NCBI RefSeq assembly: GCF_037126465.1
Contig: NC_088201.1
Location: forward strand, 128,464,665 to 128,528,664
Source of the DNA: Ornithodoros turicata
Lineage: Eukaryota; Arthropoda; Arachnida; Ixodida; Argasidae
Direction of reading: 5' to 3'
DNA length: 64,000 bases
Below are positions 11,601-23,211 of this stretch, in pieces; position 1 is the first letter of the stretch; the number at the start of each line of letters is the position of its first letter. The notes below the pieces were generated by a model, which saw nothing but the letters and a program-made list of their open reading frames with translations, did no database searches and had not been told where the DNA came from. Position numbers and translations under genes: made by a program.

Positions 11601-13803
11601 ATGATCTGTACACTGCGTGTATGGGGACACGGTATGAAATATGGCTGTGGCGATACATGCATACATATGCAATGAACAAAAATAATAAGAGAGGAGTACA
11701 ATAAAATACCATCTACCCATTATTTATTAATACCATTCACAATTTTTTACATTCAAGGACACAGCTGTAAAGGCTTGCACTGCCGTGGAGCAGATGACGG
11801 AGTTGCATGGGTGAGGCGTATGCCTCATCTGTTTCACAGTAAACACAAATCAGTGTAGAGCTCTGCAACGTACTTTGACGCGACTTACTTGATGTCTTTC
11901 AACATTTCCGTGACGTATCTGTTCATTTTCCAACGTCGTGTGTGTGCTGGCTCATCTGCGTTGTTCACGAAAATCGACCCGTGAAAAGCATCTGAAATTC
12001 ACAAATTCGTCGTAAGTAGCAGGGCCACTGGAGCATCACATGTGATATCTTCACCCTGATAAGCGTTGGAGGTTTACCAATAGGGACACTGAGCTAACAC
12101 ATAGAAATAAGTAATAGGAATCACAAGGGTAATATTCACACTGAGAGCATAAAGTAGGAGGAACCCACATGCTGCAAAGGATACTGAACAAAAAGCACGA
12201 AACATGACAAGCTGGCACGCAACTAACCTTTACTTCACCAAATCTAAGGGCTTCTGGACGTATCTTCCAACACGCACACAAGAAAGCACGTCCAGGCGTC
12301 ACCTGTAGAGCAAAATAACACATCCACAGCAGTTCGGTGCACGAGAGGAGCCCAGAGCCACAACGAAACGCGAAAATCCGGATGCGAGCACAAACGCGTC
12401 CGACCTCAACGAACTTTGCAAGCGAAATGGACGCCAGAGCTCCAGAGCTCTGCCTGGTGGCGGCGGTGGAAGGGAAGGAAGATGCACGCTGTTCAGGCGC
12501 TCCTCGCACTATGGCATGAGAACGGAAAGTCGCGCGAAGACGGGACTAATACTATCGGAAAGAGGACGCTTTCCCCGTCAAAAAGAGACCTCAATTGCCT
12601 TTCTACGCCAACAAAAACCCGATATCGAGAAAAATGCCCCTGGTCCTATGTATAAGAGGGCCGCCGTTGCCACGGTGTCCTAACTCGGGAACAGAGAGGG
12701 ATAGACAGGTGCCGCAAGTTTCTATGCGTTGCCTATGTCGAGTGCGTTTATCCATTAGAAGGAACTTCGCATCCGCCGCGGGCTTGGAACCTGAAAACGG
12801 AGACAAAGTCAGGAAATGGTGGTCGGTGTCAGGAATTTCGAGAATGACGCCTTAACCGCTGGAAATAGACTGGTGGTTTGAATGCGAAAGTTGTAGAGCA
12901 GAGAACAGAGCACATGCACACAAAATTTCGACTGAATCGGACGTCGGGTATGCGAGTTGAGATTCCGAACAGTGGGAAGCGTTTCAGAGTTGCGCTAGCC
13001 AGACTGGTCGCCTCGTCATACTCTTAAGCCGATATCGCGAGAACGGAACCTCGCGCGTCTACGGGATCAACGCTGTTCGAAAGAGCACATCGAGACTGTC
13101 ACAACGAAGGGAAACACGACCATGTCGCAGCAAGAGGAACGTTTTGGGGGGAAAAAGCCGTCGGTCCCATGTACGAGAGGCCAGTAAACGCGGGAACCTG
13201 TAACTCGAGAACCGCTAAAGTCGGAAAAGTGTGGTAAATTTTACCACGTGCACCGCGTCGATAACAGTATGCTCTCCAAAGGTACATCATGTCCGACGCG
13301 AGCTTATTTCCGAAAAAGGGCCCCGAAGTTCGAAAAAACGGCGTTTCTAACGCGTCTCCTCGTACAACTTCTAAACCACTAGAGATCAGCTGCTAGTGTG
13401 ATTTGAGCGATCGTAGAGCTATTCCAGACCTGTTCGGACCTAAATTAACGGGGCGAGAGGTACGGGACTTTGGAGGTGTCGGAAGCACCGGCGGCGGCCT
13501 TGAATTTCCAAATACCTCGGCAACTGTAAGGATTTCTCACAAGCCACGAGCATGCAGGCGAAGGGGGAAGAAACGGGAATTCGTCACAAAAACCCGCGTC
13601 CCGATATGACAGCTGCAGGCCGAGATATTAGACCCGGAAACCCATCGACCGACAAAGCAATATCGCTGGATGGGGTTCAAGAACCATTGGACGCCAAGTA
13701 CTGTAATATGCCAAATGTATGCATGGAACGCACGCATCATTTTATGTTTGATGTTTGGTCGATCAATAATGGAATTGTATGTATGTTCCAAAAATGAATC
13801 GAA

Positions 13804-13841
13804 CATCAGTTATTTTAAGCTCCAGCTTAAAATAACTGATG
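13804..13841. repeat. 38-bp hairpin
   Basis: CATCAGTTATTTTAAGCT is followed by CC and then its exact reverse complement. Perfect 18-bp stem. Confidence 0.95.
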
Positions 13842-13852
13842 AAACACCCCCC

Positions 13853-13930
13853 CCATATCAGCCCTCCTAAAATCAATATAAAATTTTTACATGTAAAAAT
13901 TTTATATTGATTTTAGGAGGGCTGATATGG
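13853..13930. repeat. Perfect 78-bp palindrome
   Basis: The sequence is exactly self-complementary around ACATGT with no spacer (39 + 39 bases), starting CCATATCAGCCCTCC and ending with its complement. It lies 11 bases after the 38-bp hairpin. Such perfect palindromes are usually young and often mark transposon ends. Confidence 0.95.
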
Positions 13931-14106
13931 TGTTCTTGCACGTTCTTACTTGTTTCAGGGTTTCAGGGACTTATAACTGGTCGACAAAGGATGACTCCTA
14001 TGTGGCCGTATGTGACCCTGTATGACTCCTGCATGGTCTACATATAGGACCCGTGTAACTCCTACATCCTCAATGTAGGAACTTATGGGCCCTGCATGGT
14101 CCTACA

Positions 14107-14260
14107 TGACTCCTGCATGGGCTCATTTAGGATCCCATAATGGCCTACACAGGCGTTATATAGGACCTTATGGCTCCTACATGACTCCTGCATGGACTCG
14201 TATAGGATCCCATAATGACCTACACAGGAGTTATATAGGTTCCTAAATAACCCATAAGGA
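14107..14260. repeat. 75-bp tandem repeat, two clear units plus degenerate flanks
   Basis: ATGACTCCTGCATGG begins units at 14107 and 14182. Each contains TAGGATCCCATAATG and CTACACAGG-GTTATATAGG. Degenerate units extend back to about 13,990 and forward to about 14,310. Confidence 0.8.
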
Positions 14261-14622
14261 TCCTGTAGCATCCTATATAATTTTACACAGGACCTATATG
14301 AATTACTTATGGGTTTTTGCCGCTGCCTTCTTCAGACAGGATGTGATGACGTCACGCAGTGTTTCAGGTGTCTGTAGCAATGCATTGACCGTTACTGGAA
14401 AAAAGTGTAGCAATAGAAAAATGGAGGATGGTGTGCATTGTTCTGGATGCATTTATGATTAGCACTGTTTTTGAATAAGAGGAGTGTGTGTGTTTAGAAA
14501 TAGTTGGATGCTGGCTTTCCACTTTGTTCAAGTGTTTCTCTTCGCTTTTTTCCCCTTTTTTGTCTGACGAACATGCGGTGACATGCCCTGACCTGTTCTG
14601 TCATGCTTTCCTTCTGCATGTA

Positions 14623-16130
14623 GTTTTTTTCTCTTTTGACAAGGAACATTCTTGTCTTGACGATAGTGCTACACTGAATGGGAGTAGTGCTAGAACGATT
14701 CTTAATAATTTTGCGATTCATTTAGTTCAGAGAGTAACCGCAAGGAGGACAGTCTCATTTAGTAAGACTTTGGAATGAAATACTTAATTCCTATAATCAC
14801 CTCTCATGTGTGGTGTCTTTTCTGCAATACTTTTTCTGTTTCCTATGCAATCGTTATAGCAGAATAAAAGAAATAATCTTGGGATCGTGATTCAATAAAT
14901 AACAGGTCCCCTGTCTAGAGTGTATGCGTCCTTGAGCCACGCAGGTGCATGCTTGGGTGATGACGTCGTGCCGCGGCTCTATTGTTTCAGGTGGACCTTA
15001 TCCAATTGAGCATTAGTGAAAAAAAAAACAGTGTAGCACTGAGAGTGTAGGCTGACGTCACGACCAATGAGCAAGGCCTGCAGGGGGCGCAAGGATTCAC
15101 TTTTCTCTTAGACATTGGCGGGTACGGTCGTGTTACTTCTCACTTGTGGTCGCCGCAGGTGGCGCTAGGAGCGCGCAGAGGGCACGCATGCGTAGCACCC
15201 GTAGAGTGGCGCCTGCATCAGGCTCCCACAGCTCCCCATAGAGCCCATAGTTTGAGATAATTCAGGCAACATTGGACATGCAACCAATGAAAATGAACTA
15301 TGATGCCTACCTTTCGGCCAATCAGGAGTCTCTCAGTTTGGCTCGCCTTTCGGCCCGGTACTGGCCAGTACTGGCTACCATCGGCTTTTACTTTTACTGG
15401 TTTTCATGCCCGACGCTTGTTATTCCGTATTCCAGAACAACTAGGCAAATTTTTGACAAAATACACACTTATTTGAAACATCGTACTGATTCAATAGCTT
15501 GACACAAATATTCACCGTGCCTACAGAGTCCAAATCGTTGCGCTCGTTGACCAAGTTCGAACTCGAAAAACACACACACACTCTAGTCCCAGAAGTGAGC
15601 GACGCTCACACGATTTCACGGTGAGCATCTCCTTTCGTTGGTTGCAGTGCGAAGGTTTCAACGAAGCGGGCAATACTTGTCGCACGGACACCGAATCCTG
15701 TCTCCGTTGTGGCTGAATTTGAAAATGCGACGGCGCTCACAAGTGTTCCTCAGGCGTCAGCTCAGCACTCAATTCCAGTTCTGAATTCGAGAGAATGTTC
15801 GTACGTAGGATACTTGTGTCGGGGAAACATCACAACACGCGCTGAGTCACTTTGACAAACAAACAAATCTGGGACTTCTCTTTGAACAATGCCATCATAC
15901 CGTGGTGTCAACTGACATCGTCGAGACGCGAGACGCCGCTGCCACTTCTCTCCCTTCCCTTCTCGTAACTGCCCGCCAGACAGGCAGCCCGCGAAAGAAT
16001 GCTCTTTTGAAACGTTGCCAACCAATAGCGGAGCGCGCAATGTCCTTCGGCCAATGGGTATCAACTATGATGCCTGACGGAGTAATACCACGTGTTTATG
16101 ACGTGCAAACATTTTTTTAGAGCCGCGAAG
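14623..16130. other. Unassigned; contains a diverged partial copy of the giant repeat
   Basis: 14,856-15,055 repeats, in diverged form, motifs of the inverted-repeat element (AGAAATAATCTTG-GAT, ATTCAATAAATA, TGATGACGTC, TTGTTTCAGGTG). This suggests an older neighbouring copy. The rest shows no gene. Confidence 0.4.
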
Positions 16131-16139
16131 AGGGGGAGC

Positions 16140-16281
16140 TGTGGGGGCCTGCCTGCATCAGTTGGCCGCTGGCTCTCGTAGGGAGAAAACGTGGGGCCGG
16201 CCGCTCCGTCGTCCCCGCTCTGCGTCACTTGATCCCTGGCTGTCGTCGGGATCGGACGCTCCGTCGCCGCGGGGGGAAAAG
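16140..16281 (+). promoter_or_regulatory. Possible GC-rich 5' exon with splice donor
   Basis: A CpG-rich stretch ends in GGGGGGAAAAG followed by GTGAGTG (donor GT at about 16282). Some 500 bases on, CT-rich sequence, a short open frame (ATG 16678) and an AATAAA at about 16793 could form a last exon. It might be a small non-coding transcript or a promoter of a gene elsewhere; there is no homology support. Confidence 0.25.
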
Positions 16282-16869
16282 GTGAGTGATTTGGCGTGCC
16301 CGATGTTTGCGCGTTGTTTTACCGCGCTCGTGTTAAGCCTTTTCTCGCATGTTCGCTGTACGCGCATGCTTAGACTCGTTTAGCAGTGACCCGTAGCGTA
16401 CCAAGGCTGTTGACTCACGTTTAGCGTTGTGACCCTAGCGTTTTGTGGTTGTCGCCTTGTGTTAGCTGTTGAGCTTCGTAGGTGGTGACACTGTGGTTAG
16501 GCCTAACCGGTCGCCTTTTCCCCGATGTGTACTATTTTCTTTGTGCTGTATAGCAGTAGCGATTAGGCCTTTTGCACGCGCTCTGGCATGCCTATACTTG
16601 TTGAACAGTGTTGCCATTTTTACTTGACGCTAGTATCTTGTTGTTCTGTCTCTCTCTCTCTTACACGCTTATCCACATGACGGAGGTGCCATCTCGTGTG
16701 GTGTCTGATGCTTGCCACCTTCCTCTACAACCGTCGTGCCCAACGTTGCCCAGTCACTGCACCGGTCGTCCAGATGGCGTCGCTGATTTTCAAATAAATT
16801 ATTTGCCACTGTCTGCTCCCTTTCTGTTTAGTTTTTTTTTCTACAACCCGAGTTTTACATAGAAAATCC

Positions 16870-17104
16870 ACGACAGGTATTGCATCGAGTTAGATTTTGC
16901 ACTATTTTAATTTGTTTAACTTTAATTTTAAAAAGCAAAATAATTTAAAGTAATTTTAACAATCATTCCCAGCATAATCTTCTCTGCGCATGAAACGTTA
17001 CGTCTGGGAACCATAGTTTGCCCTGACCTTCCACAGCATGCCAGACATCATAGCGGTGCTTTATTCCCTCATCATCGCCTTTATGCCCACGTGCCTGTCA
17101 GTAG
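16870..17104. other. AT-rich spacer
   Basis: TTTTAATTTGTTTAACTTT-like low-complexity sequence; no gene seen. Confidence 0.3.
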
Positions 17105-17597
17105 GCGCCTTTACATGAAGGCGACATAAGTCGACTGGGCGGGATAGGTCGATCTCCCCTCTCAATGTAAACCCGCCTCCATCGACCTAAAGGGGACGTC
17201 GACGCAGCAGAAATAAGTTGCAACGTTGGGGTAGACAACATGGCCCTTGCCATGTAAACCGGAAAAGTCGACTCTGCCGACGGTTTCCGCTACGTCACAA
17301 CCGCATCTGCCACCGTGCTCCGCCCGCAACATGGTGACGGACACGGTTGACATTGGTTGGCATGCAATGCAGTCAAAACAAGACTCGTTCCAGGTGTACA
17401 TTTATTGACTGGGCCGTTGGTAGAAGGCTTTAATGTTTATGGGCGCAGTAAAGGAAGTCACACACTGATAAAACAGTATGCAATTGCAAAGTGACCACTC
17501 TAGTGCCTTGGCGGCGCTGTCATTGGCTGAGTCGACTGAATTGTCCGGCGGATTAAGGCGCATCGCTTCCTGCCATGTAAACCGCCCCAAGTCGATC
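17105..17597. mobile_element. Short element with repeated ATGTAAACC-AAGTCGA motifs, truncating the CR1 LINE
   Basis: Variants of a motif (CATGTAAACCGCC-CAAGTCGA) occur near both ends and inside, partly in opposite orientation. The LINE frame breaks exactly at its right border (17,597), and no LINE sequence is found on its other side. Probably a non-autonomous DNA element; superfamily unknown. Confidence 0.45.
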
Positions 17598-17762
17598 TTT
17601 AAGATTCCGTCGGATGAAGGCTAGGGTGTGATTAGCATTCGAGATTATTTTATCAATTTGGTTATTCCATGTTAAATCCATTGAAAGATGCACGCCGAGG
17701 TACTTGTAAGTACTAGAGGGCGTTAAGGGGGTGTTGTTAAAGGAGTACAGAGGGCCATCTAA
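17598..17762 (-). pseudogene. Reverse transcriptase, segment after the active site
   Basis: The minus strand reads LYSFNNTPLTP, then TYKYLGVHLSMDLTWNNQID and ANHTLAFIRRNL, the KYLGV block that follows the YADD motif in CR1/jockey-group reverse transcriptases. About 220 bp of unrelated sequence (17,763-17,985) separates it from the upstream RT piece. The YADD-containing part is absent. Confidence 0.8.
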
Positions 17763-17985
17763 AAAAAAATCAGATTAAAACATCTGATGAAAGTGTGTGT
17801 GTGTCATTATACCGAATAGCGCAAAAGGTTTTGATGTGTGCAATTTGTTTCCCAGAAAAAAAACTCACATAAACATAGCTCCGCTCGTTCACCCTTAACT
17901 CGCCACTCCAGCTATAACGAGGATGAGGAAGTATGATGCCACGTCACCGATGACGGTATAAGGAGAACTCGTTCTGGTTCGCCGG

Positions 17986-19128
17986 TCAGTGGGGTGCTAG
18001 TTGGGTTTCATAGGACAGATGCTTGCCAAAGCCGTGCTGATAGGAGAAGAAGAAGTTGTTGCACTCAAGGAAGTTAACCATGAGCGAGTAAAGTATGTTC
18101 TCGAGGACCTTACATGGAATGCTAGTTAAGGATATAGGACGATAGCTACTTGGGGATGACCGGTCACTGGACTTGTGGATAGGAATGACCCTTGCTAGCT
18201 TCCAGTCCGCAGGCAGAGTCCCTTCGTTTAATGATTGAGTAAATATGCAGGACAAAATGATGCTCGAGATTTTCTTTGTACAAGAGAGGATTTTAGCATT
18301 AATGGAGTCTGCCCCACCGCTCGTGGAGTGTTTTAAAGAGTCAATGACCTTAGTAATTTCGTTGGGCGTGATGGTTATGCTGGTCATAGGAGCATAGTTC
18401 TTTGGCGACATGCTGGGATGGATAGCTGAGCAACGTGTGGAGAAAACTGACGAGAAGAAGTTAGCAAAAGCGGAGGCACAATGCTCGGGTGGAATGAAAG
18501 CACCTGATTCGTTCCTAAGGCTAATTGAGCTTTCTTTGGGACGTTTCAAACAATTCCAAAATTTCCTAGAGTCGTTTACTAGTAAAGAAGGCAAATCAAT
18601 GTTAAAGTATTTATGCTTTGCAAACTTTAATTCTGATGTATATTCACGGTTGGCTTCCGAGTATTTAGACCAAGCTTGAGTAGTTTTACTTTGTCTAGTG
18701 GTTCTAAACAGGCGTTTTTTCATGTTTAGCAGTTTGCCGAGACGTTTTGTGAACCAAGGTGCATGAGAGAAACACTTAATGCGGCCGTTAGGCATGTATA
18801 ACTCCTCGAGGTGACGAAGTGTATCCCTGAACAACGCCCAGTTTTCCTCAACTGAGCGAGATGTGTACTGATTAAGAAAAGATGTATTGTACAGAGAAGT
18901 GAGGCCGCTGTTTATAGCGGAAAAGTTGGCTCTGTTATAGGCACTAATTAGTTTAGTGCTGTGTTTACGTGACAAAGGGCAATAAGAAGATATATTAAAT
19001 AAAATTGCTTTGTGGTCGCTAAGGCCATCGAATACTGATAACTGAGATGTATCATCAGAGTGTGTTGTGAGCCCAAGGTCCAAGAGGGATTCAGTGTTTG
19101 ATGCAACTCTACTAGGGTTCTCGACCAT
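17986..19128 (-). pseudogene. LINE ORF2: endonuclease end and reverse transcriptase fingers/palm start
   Basis: A 380-codon frame. Near residue 40 is LSDHKAILF, the last catalytic His block of AP-type endonucleases. From about residue 255 come reverse transcriptase motifs: SGGADSINAKIL, LPADWKLARVIPIHKS, SYRPISLTSIPCKVLENIL and SYQHGF. It stops before the catalytic aspartates. It copies element RNA into DNA at the nicked target; here it is incomplete. The downstream border (17,985) is a deletion/insertion joint. Confidence 0.85.
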
Positions 19129-19559
19129 TGTGACAGACTAAAGGTTTGGCATACTTCAACGAAGTCTCGTGAGTCGCTGATGAGGTAATGACCGTTACAA
19201 GTAAGGCGGGTCCAGTCAATGGAAGGGTAGTCTCCATTTAAGAAAATGTGGTGTGACCGAAACCTAGCCCTGACTTCAGTCAACATTGACTGTAAGGCGA
19301 CAGGAAAGCTTGTCGATTCAGTATCTGGAGGCCTATAGCAAGTACCGATAAGAACTGGTGGGAAATTTTTATCTAGCGTGATCCATATGGCTTCTAACGA
19401 GGAAGAAATGTCAACGAGTGATGGGAAAAGGTTCTCTTTGGCACATACCATGACCCCTCCCCATCGCTGATACGCCCTATCTCTGCGAAATAAGCGGTAC
19501 CCCTGGAGTGGTCTGGATAGCTCATTGTCGGAGATAGCAGAGGACAACCAGGTTTCGAT
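19129..19559 (-). pseudogene. LINE ORF2: AP endonuclease, distal part
   Basis: The frame reads SLIETWLSSAISDNELS, RRDRAYQRWGGVMV and LIGTCYRPPDT, standard CR1-group endonuclease blocks (ETW carries the metal-binding Glu). The normal GDFN motif is damaged to GDYPSIDW. A frameshift near 19,130 leads into the next frame. The upstream half lies across the 9.2 kb insertion at 28,772. Confidence 0.85.
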
Positions 19560-19560
19560 T

Positions 19561-19566
19561 AATGAT
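19561..19566. repeat. Left target-site duplication AATGAT (within 8-bp TAATGATA)
   Basis: AATGAT at 19561-19566 is repeated at 28765-28770. The longest direct repeat is TAATGATA (19560-19567 and 28764-28771); because the element ends in TAGTAG/CTACTA-like bases, the true duplication could be 4, 6 or 8 bp. All readings restore the same LINE sequence when one copy is removed. Confidence 0.9.
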
Positions 19567-20440
19567 AGTAGTATAGGGACGTTGTTAAATACAGACAATG
19601 TTAAACTCAGACATGGACCTCTGGGCCCTGCCCCTGAGCCCTCAGCGTATTTTCCCTGCGCGGCGCCTGTGCGGAGGGTTGTCCGCACGCTTATCGGCGA
19701 GGGGAGGGCTGCGTGCGCGTTTGCCCTCTCACATTTTTCGGCCTGGGCCAACTTCTTTCGTCATTTTTCAATCTGCTCCGACTTTTTTCGCGACTTTTTC
19801 CCGTGCGCGACAGGCGGCGCTCGCGTGGAGGGCTGCTGCGGTGGGCGGAGCGTGGCCGGAGGGTTGCGTGAGCGCTTACTCGCTCACATTTTTCAGTCTA
19901 GGCCGACTTATTACGTAATTTTTCAATCTGTGTCGATTTCAATCGTAATTTTTCCCCGCTACAACGGGTGTGCAGTAGGCTGTTTACATGCAAAGGATAG
20001 CCATACACAAAAGTACAAGTGAAAATATATTTATTAAAGTCATTAGTGTCGAGAATTATGTTATGACTCTGTGTGAAGGAGAAAAACTTAGCCAAAAAAA
20101 TCTGATGCAATAACATTGAAGGGCTATCACAATTTTTCTTTATTAGTGATAATTACGCAAGTTTTCATTTAAGCAGAAGGGGTAGTACATTTTAATCAAA
20201 GAAGATATTTTTAATCAATGCGATTACAATCAAAATGAAAAGTTTTATTATAAAAACTATATCATTATTATATGTGACCACCATAGTGGAGTTTTAATTA
20301 CAAAGGTCTGATATGTAACTTCAAGAACAATAGCTGGACCGATTTCTATAGTGGTTTTTTATTATTTTCTTCCAGCGCTGTGGGTGGCGCGCAGGTGAGG
20401 GGTTGTCCGGGTGCTTACAAGTAGGCCAACGGGCTCGGCG
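19567..20440. repeat. Left terminal inverted repeat
   Basis: Matches the reverse complement of 27,891-28,764 with few differences (for example GGACCT versus GGATCT near the tip). It is GC-rich outside (19,600-19,880) and AT-rich inside. Long frames on both strands here are by-products of this composition. Confidence 0.9.
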
Positions 20441-21450
20441 CACTTTAGGAATTAGCTAACTCTGAAATTAGCCGCAGGAATACCGCTGGTAGACTGAATA
20501 ACACGGTCAGTCGGGGACATTTTTGGGGCGGGAACGGGACATTTCGGTGTGGAAGTTTCGGTGTACGGCCTTTTTTTTTCGGGGATATTGTTTCCTACAA
20601 CCATTCTTCGCTGTCTCCGAAGGCAACGCCGATAGCTACTGTCACAATAATAATAATCCGAGGCTTTACGTCGCGAGACAACTGCGATCAGTTACGGTCA
20701 TGAAACAGGTTCTCCGTTCATGGGCTTATCCCCTTTACTACATACTGAGCCTATACTGATATTATGACAATAACGTGAAGGTAATGACAATCCTATGAGC
20801 ACGATATGGAGAAATGCAACGAAATAAAAGCAAGTTTCTCACAGACACGTAGCCGATTGACGTACTCTCACTGTGACTTCTCTGAGAGAAACATGCGACG
20901 CATATGACACGCTACTGCTATTTCCTTTTTATGTTCACTCCCAAAATCGAAAATTCTCTTTCCACACGCAAGGTCATCGAGTATGGCTTTAGAACAGGTT
21001 TGCTAGCCAATTTTAGATAGCTTTTAATTGTCACACCCAAGTACTCATAACGTTGTACTCGCGCGCTTTAGCCCGAAGAGGAAAAGCCAGTTCGCCGCGT
21101 GACTCAGAAGAGGCACCCGAACATATGTATGTATATCCAATATCTTGTACATCCTCGAAGGAGGAGCAGCAGTCGCCAAGTAAAGATGCTCCAGAGCAGT
21201 CGTGTGTTTTGAGCATCTAGACGAGTGAGAGGTTGTCTACACATTGAGCACGCGACCATTAGGATATCCCACGAAACGTTCGTCCTGAGTGTCAGCTGGA
21301 TAGACGGCTTGGAGGGGACCTTGCCCCAGCATGATAAAGTTCCGAGGGGCAGTGGGGCAGACACTCAAGCCCCCACGTAGTTGTGTTAGTGTATATCACA
21401 CAAACAAATGTCGTTGTCTAACAACGAAGTGTGGGGTTGGTATGACATTT

Positions 21451-21557
21451 CAGACGCGACGGAGCTACGGCAGACGAGGACAATGCGGAAAAGGGCGATG
21501 TGGTGCTCTTTCGTCCGTTCCGTACTGTCCTCGTCTGCCGTAGCTCTGTCGTGTCTA
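21451..21557. repeat. 43-bp inverted repeat with short spacer
   Basis: CAGACGCGACGGAGCTACGG continuing to 21493 pairs with the segment 21515-21557 (complement begins TAGACACGACAGAGCTACGG). About 37 of 43 bases match; spacer 21 bases. Likely a miniature element. Confidence 0.75.
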
Positions 21558-22539
21558 AATGCCGTTGATCACACATTTTCCGCGGCACCCTTTTTTTTTT
21601 CTTGTCGTGATGGGAAAGTTATGCATCAACTTGTACAACTTCAGGAAGATGAATTGCATTGTTGCATTTTTGGTGATACGATATGCCATGTAAAACAGTT
21701 GACATGGTTACAGAAATACCAAGTTTTTATTTTTATTTTACTAAGTTATTTAACTGACTAACTACTAACTCCCACGTTTTTGTGGCTTCATAAGAAGAAC
21801 TATTAGCTGGGAAGCCACATATGTAAGGGCGCGTACATGTTCACTTGCAGGAGTCAAGGACGTTGGAGATGGAAGGAACTTTTCACGGAAGCTTTCCGAG
21901 ATCATGCAATGCGAAAGACTGGAATACAGAAGGCTTTGGACAATAATTGCGGGAAGTTTTTTTTCAATTGAACTTCGAAAATTGCCAAGCGAACCTTACT
22001 TTTTTTTTTACAAAAATATGATGTCCTCCACAGATAACCGCAGACCCAACAAAGACTATGCACAGTATCGCAACAGAAATAGTCGAAAAAAAAAGTAAAA
22101 ATGACGCTGTAGCCCCGCCTGCTTGATTTCCGCAGAGAACCGTACGTGAAATCTAAGTCTAGATGAGAAAGTGTCCCCGCCTTCATTTGTTTTGGCCCTT
22201 ATGATAAGGACGGTTGTATTCTTTGTGATAAGAGGGTTGTCATCAGCATCAAGGTCAACGCGGCCAAAGGAAGGTAAAACTCTAGGTAAAACCACGGGTA
22301 AAACGAAAATCGGGAACACTTCTCCCTCTTCCCTCAAATACCGCGGGCTTTTATTTATGACAATCAAGCTGGCGGGGCTAAAGCCGAGTTTGTACTAATT
22401 TTGGGGGGTCCTGTCGTTATCCCCTGGAGAATTTCATATTTCTGTGAAAAAGTGAGGTTCACTTGGCAATTTTCAAAGTTTATTTGAAAAATAAAAATAG
22501 ATTAATTATTAGATAATTAATAGAAAAAATTTGGTAACG

Positions 22540-22960
22540 TGTCCGATGCTGCTACCGCTACTTTCCGGCTACTTTAGTGGGCAAGACAAAAGAAGTAACT
22601 CGTATTCCACGCCATTTCACTTCGACAAGGCAGTATCCGTGTCACAATCCGGCATGACTAAAGTGATATTTTCTAATTTCTGTACGCTCTCATTCTGCCT
22701 ATAATAAAGTTCAGAGCTGGTATCGACATTTTTCATGCTTGTTGTTCCTGCATAAAACAATATTTTATTGCCTAAGCGTTCTGTGGGCTCTACTCATCAT
22801 GGTTACACGTTCGTCATAAAAAAATATCATACGAGGCAGCTTGGCAGTAGAGCCGGTACATATTTCCTTCCGGTAGCGGTACCGCGCTACGTTTCGGAAT
22901 GAGTAGCGGCGTTTCAGAGGAGTAGCGAATAGCGGTACTCCGCTACCTAACTGCCGACCG
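22540..22960. mobile_element. Candidate small element with GTAGCGG-type repeats at both ends
   Basis: GCTACCGCTACTTTCCGGCTAC at the left (from 22,549) and repeated AGCGGTACCGCGCTAC and AGCGGTACTCCGCTACC at the right (22,870-22,950). Ends made of short repeated motifs are common in arthropod hAT elements; no duplication was fixed. Confidence 0.35.
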
Positions 22961-23051
22961 AAGGGATAGGGTGCAGGGCACACCCAACGGAGAATAATGA
23001 AACTCCTCAGCACAAAATTCAGCCAAACGGACACAATATAACCGTACGATC

Positions 23052-23211
23052 AACAACAATACACGCGGCAGGAACCTGCGTATACGGAATCACGCAGGGG
23101 GCCAACGTTTCGTAAGTCAGGGAGGTCAGAGAACAACAATACACGCGGCAGGAACCTGCGTATACGGAATCACGCAGGGGGCCAACGTTTCGTAAGTCAG
23201 GGAGGTCAGAG
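23052..23211. repeat. Perfect 80-bp tandem duplication
   Basis: The 80 bases starting AACAACAATACACGCGGCAG (23052-23131) recur without any change at 23132-23211. It is either very recent or an assembly effect. Confidence 0.97.

Larger units (their letters stand above)
11458..14314. mobile_element. 2.86 kb insertion in the right arm, flanked by tandem-repeat tracts
   Basis: The boundaries come from comparison with the left arm, which is continuous here: arm sequence stops after AGGAGTCT (11457) and resumes at TTTGCCGCTG (about 14315). Both ends of the insert hold related degenerate motifs (CACAGGAGTTATA, TATAGGA) in the same orientation. The middle (12,540-13,600) holds two diverged copies of a stretch containing GGTCC-ATGTA-GAG and TAACTCG-GAAC. 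No transposase or helicase is visible. Candidates are a non-autonomous Helitron-like element or a transposed satellite block; terminal features do not decide it. Confidence 0.55.
6296..14622. mobile_element. Giant inverted repeat (foldback-like element), interrupted
   Basis: Two long arms are reverse complements of each other: 6296-9068 and 9083-11457 plus about 14315-14622. They are separated by a 14-base spacer (9069-9082). The outer ends read TACATGTAGAAGG on the left and CCTTCTGCATGTA on the right; beyond them similarity is lost. The arms have diverged by point changes and small indels but align along their whole length, about 2.77 kb each. The right arm is broken by an insertion (11458-14314). 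No frame in the arms looks like a protein. It could be a foldback transposon or a head-to-head duplication of one element; no target duplication is evident. Confidence 0.8.
20441..23051. other. Left interior of the 9.2 kb element, no gene recognised
   Basis: Short frames only. It contains a LINE 3'-tail-like segment on the minus strand at 20,645-20,690 (CGCGACGTAAAGCC then ATTATTATT in complement), also seen at 41,450-41,482, and two small inverted-repeat features listed separately. Confidence 0.4.

Noticed and set aside
12051..12509. 152-codon minus frame as a gene
   Set aside because: No domain, overlaps other frames of similar length, inside an unclassified insertion.
13990..14310. CRISPR array
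   Set aside because: The repeats are adjoining 75-bp tandem units without spacers in a eukaryotic genome.
19525..20022. 165-codon plus frame (and its mirror at 28,267-28,749) as a protein gene
   Set aside because: Both lie in the terminal inverted repeats and cross the border into the LINE; overlapping frames are equally long. They reflect GC-rich repeat composition.
21451..21557. microRNA precursor
   Set aside because: The stem is long and nearly perfect with a short spacer, and lies inside a transposon; a miniature inverted-repeat element is simpler.
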